A stretch of DNA of 13,794 nucleotides from Candidatus Rifleibacteriota bacterium. Lineage in GTDB: Bacteria > UBP17 > UBA6191 > JACPRK01. The stretch covers positions 1 through 13,794 of the forward strand of contig JACQZL010000130.1 in NCBI GenBank assembly GCA_016213865.1. Direction: 5' to 3'. The notes beneath the pieces were generated by a model. It worked only from the letters and a program-made list of their open reading frames with translations. It searched no databases and was not told the origin of the DNA. Below, piece after piece: positions 12,501 to 13,794 of this stretch; position 1 is the first letter of the stretch; each line of letters starts with the position of its first letter. The position numbers and the translations under genes are program-made.

Positions 12501-13261
12501 TCTCTGATGGACGTGTCGCCCAGGACGACGACGGGGTTCGGGTCAAAGACCCGTCCCTGCTGGTAGGAGACGAGCAGATTTCGAGTCTGGAGCACCTGGC
12601 CGTCCTCGGCGCCCACCATGACCTCCCAGTCGGCGATGGGCTTGCGCACCGCCAGTTGGACACGCCACGCGACTGTTCCGGCTGGTCCGCTGGGGAGGAC
12701 GACCTTCTCTGCGGCTGCCGGGGCGCGCAGTCCCCCTTGGACCCCGACCGCGGCGCTGGCCGCCTCGAGGGCTTGCTGACGCGTCACCTTCCCGTCCGTA
12801 CCCACGATCTTGAGCAACGGGCGGCAATCGCTGACGGCGGCCTGGACCCTCAGTTTCGGGTCCACCGACACCATGACCGCCTGGCCATGAACGGGCAGGC
12901 CACGTTCGTACTGGCCGTACAAAAAGTGGATACCTGTCTTGGAAGTCACCTTCCGGACCAGCTTTCGGCCCGAGGAGACGACCGGTGCGCCGAGAAGGCG
13001 CGCGTGGGTCGCCAAGAACGAGGCAGCCACTTCATCAGGCGTGCGCCCGGAAGCTGTCGCCCTGGCGCCCCAGAGGGCGTGGACGGTGCCCTCCTGGGCC
13101 CCCGCGTACACTCGCCACTGGCCCTGGCTTGCGGACTGCAAGGTGGCCAGGTCAGCCGCCATTTGCGGCGTCTGCGGCCCGGCAAGAAGCCCGGCGGCCC
13201 CCAACGTCAGCGCCAGAATGGAAACAAACCAACCGTGAGTGAAGCCGCGTCGAACCATCAT
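1..13261 (-). CDS. Giant secreted M36 (fungalysin-like) metallopeptidase with PPC/CARDB/PKD/NHL modules, 3' end outside window
   Basis: Seen: one open frame of 4,420 codons from ATG at 13261 to the window edge, every codon read and no stop found. The start is chosen because a GGGGAG lies 6 bases upstream (13268-13273) and a signal peptide follows at once; a second ATG is the next codon. Order by residue: signal peptide 1-28 (MMVRRG, hydrophobic core FVSILALTL, no lipobox Cys); FTP/PepSY-like propeptide about 31-235; M36 catalytic domain about 236-545 (HEYGH 392-396, EGWAD 417-421); IPT/TIG 551-638; nine PPC and nineteen CARDB-like domains 641-4012; unassigned Ig-like 4013-4130; PKD-like 4131-4230; NHL blades from 4231 onward. 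Known: M36 enzymes are secreted endopeptidases made as proenzymes; PPC and CARDB are extracellular beta-sandwich modules, CARDB being considered adhesive. Inferred: a secreted or surface-displayed protease on a very long stalk or binding array. The substrate and the C-terminal sorting signal are not visible. Bacterial M36 proteins are usually several times shorter. No neighbouring gene is in the window, so no operon can be judged. Confidence 0.96.
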   Translation of the reverse strand, partial: MMVRRGFTHGWFVSILALTLGAAGLLAGPQTPQMAADLATLQSASQGQWRVYAGAQEGTVHALWGARATASGRTPDEVAASFLATHARLLGAPVVSSGRKLVRKVTSKTGIHFLYGQYERGLPVHGQAVMVSVDPKLRVQAAVSDCRPLLKIVGTDGKVTRQQALEAASAAVGVQGGLRAPAAAEKVVLPSGPAGTVAWRVQLAVRKPIADWEVMVGAEDGQVLQTRNLLVSYQQGRVFDPNPVVVLGDTSIRDNSNQDLPVFGPAYSTVTLQGLDGSGYLRGQYADALTQQDRSNGNTYPVTRAYEPTQDFIYNRSDQRFEEVMCYYHLDSVQRFIQARGQVSNANNRVTTVNAHEGDFLNAFYSPVTRELYFGDGGGTTDLAEDADVVVHEYGHATQDNQVGGMSYSGETGGIMEGWADFLAGVYSSEKAVNAGGVDPDPACMGEWAWNGRCLRRLDSPKHYPEDLAGEVHEDGEIWAASLWALRNAVGNEVSLRLALESHFLYTSNLTFADGANALLTVDDTLYGGSHRSQIQQVFIARGILDLPGVANISSLSPSSMLNTAPTTLTILGSCFDGVTAVALTGVTTVSLSPFDVTTTTSPAQIVTVVPAGLTPGTYKVAITNAVGTSSRSPAFTIAAPDDHSDTCSLLTTADVVVVGGGAVGGEIQPSSDEDMFSFVVPEAGTYRIYTTLGTLGDSYLWLYDQDCTTVIASDDDSGEGAASLLTRSLTPGTYFLKVHSFAHSGTGTYWLWANASGTPDLQVAIVGPSSAVPGQTLSVTALLTNLGTDATSGQFNTSVALCSDSTGTVSHASGLNTMSSPVMPGASNAVQVTVSMAVPVLQPGGYFLVARADVNNSIGELDETNNSSYAPVTVTTAPADDHANTCSLLTTSDVIVPDGPLATGVIMPSSDEDMFSFDIVEPGTYKLYTELVTLGDSYLYLFASDCTTVIAYDDDSGPGMASEITRALTPGRYYARVYSFGHSGTGSYRVGVILQGGMPDLQVAVHGPTVAARGQTLLATAVVTNLGAGATSGGFYTSVALCSDTSGSVLHTSNTYYWSSAVSPGTSQAVFMPMSLQVPQLQPGNYYLVARADSGNDVGELDETNNSAYAPVSLTTAPVDLSLSWYEYPPSPVYAGSAFSSAVYVYNHGDEAVTGPVKVNAYLSAAVPFDPAQAVLLHSTVLNGLAARSNFYVGATLTAPSTATAGPSTVAWVVDPDGQVTESSKVNNRLEYGTTVVVIAPDSLEPNDSATHASGLGTGLTSATLHTAADVDFFRLFLEAGETVTIQSGAYSGYAPALTCVLVPGGGTVNLYYSFTAKATGDYLLRAQGSPCEYWVDVRKATGVDVHASAFTVTSSSTVSVGSYFYTSWTAGVTAPAGFPVRTVLGFFLSSGAGMGIRYDWYDWTLSSDSPSSRTDWSIGVPYALASGTYYAGFKVDPSDLLAEANEADNQALSPISVLGQPITTSGPDLVAFEQTAPVTAAAAGTYLYASALIRNLGNGWADSSYVGWYLSREPRVTVLDANVGSAWVNSLAPSQAMTATASVYLNQNLQAGTYYLGAIADFYGYVAESNEQNNATTRTVAVTVVPVAARPDLVMLGVDGPSSARPGSQIVVSAVVANPTTIPVTDVAVRWTLLNPQFHSFYDLGDVSVSVGAGQTTTVFGTFTAPYGPASGSYSLQANVDPNGTVAELSDDNNYLTAGQQVRFDVVDDHPDTVAALGPTEAIAVGGLPAAGAIEQYGDRDLFYFDIGTTGTYRVYTTTGTLRDSYLSLLDRDGTTVLATDDNSGGNYRAQLAFNFTIPGRYYARVEPPPWNYNYGSYGLGVRLRGTPDLVVSVAAPPTLPKEEANVVWVTLSNLGNDDAQGGFYTSLALTGVATGSSSYWSTDLWQSAPVSPGASQAVAVPVTVRLPYSLLPGAYNLVARVDTWGNVVELDETNNTSIQPTWVPTAALDLDAVWYSVPSVLYAGSSFESSAYARNLGDTDLASPVHFTEYLSPGSTFDRARAMALHDVVISGLSARSQQYYSSSAVLPATVPPGSYTLAWMVDSTGAVTESREWNNAATYPVTVIRILPDPFEPNDSIATASLLGTGLTSATLSTVTDVDYFKLHLEVGETVTLGLQATSGWTPSFSFASVPGGRTLDPYRSFTARQTGDYILQVYGSPCEYSLDFQKATGVDVYAAGFTVTNTSTVSAGSYIYTSWSAGVVAPASFPVRTYLRFFISDSAEGANGSYSEYEQWLSAGSPIGSSSWSMYVPGALASGTYYAGLKIDSRDALAEAKETDNLRSIPISVVGPPVTTGGPDLVAVNQTLPVTAVEAGSYVQAAALISNPGDQTAQYSYTGWYLSSEPRISTLDRHLASSYTPSLAPLQSTSMSSSLFIPLDVLPGTYYLGAIADIHGYVAESNEGNNATTAPTQLVVRAPTPLPDPAAIAVSAPDHLEMGSPTLVSATVTNLSTTVASQVEVGFYLSTDSNVNPGDTFLGVGTISVLGSEATTTVIVTVTAPAGLATGAYYLGAIVDPSGRLVEASESNNVALLAGTVRLDSALDDHPNRASDTTTSDRIEINGAAATGNVELAGDADFFYFDVTRPGQFVCFTQLVTMRDSYLYLYDRDGTTVLTQDDDSGGSLSSRIVWNLTVPGRYFLMVREYSSSRTGTYRVLVTGTEQSTPDFRVDSVRDPGTLYSGQPQWFEALVSNAGNGLSTTVAVDFYLRDSATSGQLVNILLGSTTASSIASGQGQWVGVGSTLPTTLATGAYRLEVAVDPRNAVPESNETNNTALAEVWVLHLGPDAYEPNETAEAAIRIGPGHYDLTLQAGDNDFFTVDLNAGDTLSVVARCAPNNYLWLQLTEPDGRSSAGSAVAGLAGVTRTARTAGPHVVYAGGSIGTYSLYVFIARAGSLVDVAVSNVQSQQTTVAAGAYAEVSVTCANATSIPVAFSLSGVLSRDAVYDDLDRPILRWSFTPVEPYQPAVFSSTFRMPPVEPGAYYLVMAADPLNDIVETDELNNFGNLQVLAFRDEASGQAPDLQVTQFVGPSTASIGSGFQVTAVVSNAGLRGAGSFQVAVKLSQTPILDGLSAELGNWWVSELASGDTVTVTPWAWLPSTVGSGTYYLGVLADSDANVLETNEGNNARQLAAPFTVTQPSLPDFVAQSVRPLVTSTGLGNELLLSAEIGNSGLLNGCSSVQFVLSPDPVISETDHRLAWVPFCLDAAGTLSLRTTGWVTGTLPEGTYYVGMIVNPQSAGACAEVTRANNIAICTAPVQILARDDHPNTAAQVRLDYRDQVSVTTSGTSTGTAYGEVERAGDVDYFYFTARTPGLYTIETRLYTLSDSVLYLYGRDGVTQLGYNDDASGLGAASRIAYDVTVTGRYFVMVRHNSPTGTGRYGLRVQGPSQAAPDLVADLSGIYGTAYVGEQFWPSATVRNQGDLTAGSFAVDFYLSRDATRPATGDPYLGRAKFDGQVWPGSSVWTQLGTSVPAVTPATYYVRTVVDAANQVAEADEENNLLAQPLRIEAIASDAFEPNETTDQAAQLPLGHQTLSIQAVAPTTGTTSSAYDTDCFRADLLEGETLSLKLSRRDGRWVDLLVTTPDGKVYRGVRSWYSGQTAAELAIGRTLTARQAGRYFITINGNVGLYYLDAAKLPVGQTGRLVSTFHQAPTTVAAANSQLVSWSVGYEGTTSPVPVHFWTQLLISEDTAASSDDQWTWHMGELDVRSGEVRNLSAWAWLPALAPGNYYLIASADFENSFGDPADGRNAVWAFSSDPATGTTSPADLVAVDLYAPPVARQGRTCQFTGVLANQGQQASGCFSVRFVLSKDSAVTNLDRYLGDSYVCSMAAGETRTVTVSAYVDSSITTGQYSLGMIADLDNVIAESNERNNVWARPILVDAELPTADLTVNWVSGPRIANRGHSVSLSASVYNAGNGPTTDGVTFTNRFELSRGPLPGTTGSDQVWWLADQQMAPLAAGESRSLEVLAPIPQVVDVGWYYVRLSADAYSQVEETSESNNVGFYQMEVADFGPSSLSVAPAPPVTLSMRVPGPLRLMLPVSNASGSATAEVLSAQLRYSNPAVVASWVTQPSTGGLMVYGGSSTYLSFDVSAASTAAIGWTTGRVEVWGRDTVSGVTCTASGFAGVVQVVGNQPPTVTAGGNSRVYPGTEVVLNGWAQDSDGTVSSLVWSQASGPAGAAAVVFTSVEYGRARFIAPQTPGVYVFTLTATDDAGTQATASTLVEVRVADMEDTVVETLAGGGCGSPHSGGAATAAALDTDFAAFPDAAGNLYIAEHYSGRIDRVDALSGRIEVLAGQGSWGYSADGTASRNAYLNGPGGMLLDRNGDVLVSEFAGHRVRRLDLASGKLYSVAGGARTTSTTEAGEHGDGGPAMTATLMYPTGLSYGPGGYLYIIDRGHSRIRRILANGTIETFGSARDIPV
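572..871 (-). other. PKD-like domain
   Basis: Residues 4131-4230. It begins NQPPTVTAGGNSRVYPGTEV, followed by VLNGWAQDSDGTVSSLVWSQ and a closing TPGVYVFTLTATDDAG. This is the usual PKD/REJ pattern of NxxPxVxAG, DxDGxIxxxxW and GxYxFxLTVTDxxG. PKD domains are extracellular spacers, often found next to secreted peptidases. Confidence 0.85.
872..1225 (-). other. Unassigned beta-rich (Ig-like) segment
   Basis: Residues 4013-4130. It is rich in S, T, V and A with alternating hydrophobics (PLRLMLPVSNASGSATAEVL, TYLSFDVSAAST, GRVEVWGRD, one Cys in GVTCTAS). It has no E..E.NN ending and no DDxSG, so it is neither CARDB nor PPC by eye. It probably folds as a beta-sandwich joining the CARDB array to the PKD domain. 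I do not recognise the family. Confidence 0.5.
1226..3481 (-). repeat. Unit 4: PPC8-CARDB16-PPC9-CARDB17-CARDB18-CARDB19
   Basis: Residues 3261-4012. Domain starts are PPC8 3263 (DDHPNTAAQ, DVDYFYF, YNDDASG), CARDB16 3393, PPC9 about 3511 (AFEPNET), CARDB17 about 3641, CARDB18 3766 and CARDB19 about 3887. It follows the six-domain plan of unit 3; CARDB12 and CARDB16 share VDFYL. CARDB17 is longer and most divergent, ending GDPADGRNAV in place of E..E.NN. CARDB18 ends AESNERNN and CARDB19 ends EETSESNN. Confidence 0.78.
3482..5641 (-). repeat. Unit 3: PPC6-CARDB12-PPC7-CARDB13-CARDB14-CARDB15
   Basis: Residues 2541-3260. Domain starts are PPC6 2545 (DDHPNR, DADFFYFDV, DRDGTTVLTQDDDSG), CARDB12 2667, PPC7 2785 (AYEPNET), CARDB13 2897, CARDB14 3021 and CARDB15 3142. 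It has the same order as units 1 and 2 but lacks the second CARDB, so it is about 718 residues. CARDB ends read PESNETNN, VETDELNN and LETNEGNN; CARDB15 ends in a looser VTRANN. Confidence 0.8.
5642..8137 (-). repeat. Unit 2: PPC4-CARDB7-CARDB8-PPC5-CARDB9-CARDB10-CARDB11
   Basis: Residues 1709-2540. Domain starts are PPC4 1710, CARDB7 1831, CARDB8 1951, PPC5 2071, CARDB9 2171, CARDB10 2301 and CARDB11 about 2425. Position-by-position partners in unit 1 share short diagnostic strings: GGFYTS in CARDB2/7, LGTGLTSATL in PPC3/5, SPCEY in PPC3/5, KATGVDV in CARDB4/9, and GYVAESNE in CARDB5/10. The stretch 6039-6110 matches 8532-8603 at 62 of 72 bases (hand count), which indicates a fairly recent 2.49 kb duplication. 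Confidence 0.85.
8138..10624 (-). repeat. Unit 1: PPC2-CARDB2-CARDB3-PPC3-CARDB4-CARDB5-CARDB6
   Basis: Residues 880-1708. Domain starts are PPC2 881, CARDB2 1001, CARDB3 1121, PPC3 1241, CARDB4 1341, CARDB5 1470 and CARDB6 1594. PPC2 opens with DDHANT, PPC3 with LEPNDS. CARDB ends carry the E..E.NN signature (ELDETNN, TESSKVNN, AEANEADN, AESNEQNN, AELSDDNN). CARDB4 begins KATGVDVHA and CARDB5 begins GPDLVAF. The whole order recurs in unit 2 with an offset near 830 residues. Confidence 0.85.
10625..11341 (-). repeat. Unit 0: PPC1-CARDB1 half unit
   Basis: Residues 641-879. PPC1 (641-757) has PDDHSDT, PSSDEDMFSF, a strand of the form AGTYRIYTTLGTLGDSYLWLY, the acidic ASDDDSG, and LTPGTYFLKV with SGTGTYW. 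CARDB1 (760-877) has PDLQV, PGQTLSVTALLTNLG, LQPGGYFLVARAD and ELDETNNS. It is a close copy of the next PPC2-CARDB2 (residues 881 onward), offset 239 residues. At DNA level, 11295-11338 matches 10578-10621 at 37 of 44 bases by hand count. Confidence 0.85.
11348..11611 (-). other. IPT/TIG Ig-like domain
   Basis: Residues 551-638. The pattern ISSLSPSS, then TTLTILGSCF and TAVALTGV, then IVTVVPAGLTPGTYKVAITN and a closing SPAFTI is the usual IPT/TIG run (PxxG-type opening, TLTITGxxF strand, VPxGLxxGxYxVxVTN end). One copy only, between the peptidase and the PPC/CARDB array. It probably acts as a rigid spacer. Confidence 0.85.
11627..12556 (-). other. M36 fungalysin-like zinc peptidase catalytic domain
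   Basis: Residues about 236-545. GRVFDPNPV opens the domain as in other M36 enzymes. VVVHEYGHA contains the HEXXH zinc site (H392, catalytic E393, H396). GGIMEGWADF supplies the third zinc ligand, E417, 21 residues after H396 and in the EGxxD form of this family. Further family marks are NAFYSPVTRELYFGDGGG (362-379) before the zinc helix, VHEDGEIWAASLWALRNAVG (472-491) after it, and SQIQQVFIARGI (533-544) closing the domain. No key residue is missing, so activity is expected. M4 thermolysin is the nearest alternative, but the EGWxD and GEIWAxxLW elements favour M36. Confidence 0.93.
12557..13171 (-). other. FTP/PepSY-like propeptide region
   Basis: Residues about 31-235. Seen: TPDEVAASFLATHARLLG (74-91), the helix typical at the start of fungalysin/thermolysin propeptides; GLPVHGQAVMVSVD (121-134), which matches the FTP core pattern of a short strand, V.G..V.V.vd; VTRQQALEAASAAVGV (159-174), a PepSY-type helix; and DWEVMVGAEDGQVLQTRNLL (211-230), the closing strand pair. 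Known: this region acts as chaperone and inhibitor and is removed on activation. The border with the catalytic domain (GRVFDPNPV, about 236-244) is inferred from the usual M36 layout. Confidence 0.8.
13178..13261 (-). other. Sec signal peptide of the giant peptidase
   Basis: Residues 1-28. The N-region is basic (MMVRRGFTHGW), the hydrophobic core is FVSILALTLGAAGLL, and the likely cleavage is after A27 (LLA-G). There is no Cys after the core, so it is not a lipoprotein signal, and no twin-arginine motif of the SRRxFLK type. Export through Sec is inferred. The cleavage site is approximate. Confidence 0.85.
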
Positions 13262-13267
13262 GAATGT

Positions 13268-13273
13268 CTCCCC
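13268..13273 (-). promoter_or_regulatory. Shine-Dalgarno sequence of the giant gene
   Basis: GGGGAG on the minus strand, 6 bases (ACATTC) before the ATG at 13261. It supports that start, and the signal peptide begins immediately after it. Confidence 0.75.
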
Positions 13274-13374
13274 GTGCTGCCCGTCAAGCCTGGAGCGGCA
13301 TGACACACCTGTCGAGTGCCGGAACTGAAAATCGTTGCCCTGGAGATTCGCGGAGCGTCGGCACGCCCCGGCTC

Positions 13375-13512
13375 TCAACCGCCTGGGTCTCTCTCTTCGA
13401 GCTCAGGCACCACGGCTCGTGGCACGACGGCTTCCCTCCCCGCACCCGTCGGGCGCACTCTGCCCGCGATTTCCTGTCCGAGCCGATCGACCACTTCAAG
13501 GCTGCCCACCAT
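13375..13512 (-). CDS. Possible 45-residue small ORF in the leader
   Basis: An ATG at 13512 is preceded by AGGAAGG with a 5-base gap, a strong Shine-Dalgarno, and opens a 45-codon frame (MVGSLEVVDRLGQEI...) ending in TGA at 13375-13377. First codon positions are G-rich (about 25 of 45), as in real genes. It has many charged residues, no membrane segment and no Cys. It sits downstream of the candidate promoter and about 113 bases before the giant gene, so it could be a leader peptide or a separate small protein. I recognise no family. A chance frame is equally possible in this GC-rich sequence. Confidence 0.25.
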   Translation of the reverse strand: MVGSLEVVDRLGQEIAGRVRPTGAGREAVVPRAVVPELEERDPGG

Positions 13513-13565
13513 GCTTGCCTTCCTCATGTCCCCGGAGACCGTGATTACTCTACTAATGGAAATCA

Positions 13566-13595
13566 AGATTAGCCGCGATTCTGAACATTTGTCAA
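13566..13595 (-). promoter_or_regulatory. Candidate sigma70-type promoter for the giant gene
   Basis: On the minus strand TTGACA (13590-13595, perfect -35) is followed after 18 bases by TAATCT (13566-13571, a weak -10 matching TATAAT at positions 1, 2 and 6). It lies in the only clearly AT-richer patch of the intergenic region. Transcription would begin near 13559 and leave a leader of about 300 bases before the ATG. No operator was recognised. Confidence 0.4.
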
Positions 13596-13667
13596 GAGAG
13601 ACGATCCGTTGGGGTGTGAACGCAGAATCCGGGGAGCCGCATGACTGGGTGCGTCGTCCGAGGAGTT
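13596..13667. other. Intergenic stretch with no recognised feature
   Basis: Lies between the candidate -35 box and the inverted-repeat cluster. No convincing ORF, RNA gene or promoter was seen on either strand. Confidence 0.5.
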
Positions 13668-13762
13668 GTAGCGCGGGCCCCCTTCGACAAGCTCAGGACA
13701 TGCTTGTGGCCCGCTACGGTCGGCGGACCGCTTCCAAAGCGGGGGACAAGCCCCCGCGCTAC
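13668..13762. repeat. Nested GC-rich inverted repeats, likely dispersed intergenic element
   Basis: The outer arms GTAGCGCGGG (13668-13677) and CCCGCGCTAC (13753-13762) are perfect 10-base complements. Inside are three smaller hairpins: GTAGCGCGGGCC with GGCCCGCTAC (13668-13679 and 13708-13717, 2-base bulge); CGGTC-GGCG-GACCG (13717-13730); and GCGGGGG-ACAAG-CCCCCGC (13739-13757). The loop holds TTCGACAAGCTCAGGACA, a string I recall from dispersed intergenic repeats in many environmental genomes (from memory, not searched). It may be a REP/MITE-like element or a terminator region of the upstream gene. Confidence 0.5.
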
Positions 13763-13794
13763 TCGACTCCAGAGGCCAGTTGCGATTGTGGACC

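Noticed and set aside
11330..13303. A 657-codon open frame on the plus strand
   Set aside because: Antisense to the peptidase region, whose HEYGH and EGWAD motifs are unambiguous on the minus strand. No recognisable domain in the plus frame.
13262..13565. A cyclic di-GMP or other riboswitch in the leader
   Set aside because: The leader has a GGGCAA and several short hairpins, but the conserved GEMM core and its second helix are not present.
13264..13572. A 102-codon plus-strand frame upstream of the giant gene
   Set aside because: No good Shine-Dalgarno seen, composition atypical, no recognised domain, and it covers the leader and candidate promoter on the other strand.

Overview
The window is almost entirely one gene. 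A single reading frame on the minus strand starts at 13261 and runs without a stop through 4,420 codons to base 1, where it leaves the window still open. I translated every codon by hand and found no in-frame stop and no frameshift. The product is a giant secreted modular protein: a signal peptide, a fungalysin/thermolysin-type propeptide, an M36 (fungalysin-like) zinc metallopeptidase domain with HEYGH and a downstream EGWAD, one IPT/TIG domain, then about 3,370 residues of beta-sandwich modules. These are 9 pre-peptidase C-terminal (PPC) domains and 19 CARDB-like domains. They are followed by an unassigned Ig-like stretch, a PKD-like domain and the first three blades of an NHL beta-propeller, which continues past the window edge.

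The PPC and CARDB modules are ordered. After a half unit (PPC1-CARDB1) come four higher-order units of the form PPCa-CARDB-(CARDB)-PPCb-CARDB-CARDB-CARDB. Units 1 and 2 have seven domains (about 830 residues, 2.49 kb each). Units 3 and 4 have six, lacking the second CARDB. The gene therefore seems to have grown by duplication at two scales. An 11-base G tract lies in frame inside PPC1. A gain or loss of one base there would truncate the protein just after the peptidase and IPT domains.

The remaining 533 bases (13262-13794) are the upstream intergenic region. It has a good Shine-Dalgarno sequence at the start codon, a candidate sigma70-type promoter with a perfect TTGACA about 300 bases upstream, a weak candidate small ORF in the leader, and a cluster of nested GC-rich inverted repeats at the right end that resembles a dispersed intergenic repeat.

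The organism is a high-GC bacterium with a large extracellular proteome. M36 peptidases carrying CARDB, PPC, PKD and NHL modules are typical of environmental Acidobacteriota, Myxococcota and similar phyla, but I cannot fix the phylum from this sequence. No RNA genes, CRISPR arrays or insertion sequences were seen. The many other open frames on both strands are shadows of the giant gene in GC-rich sequence.
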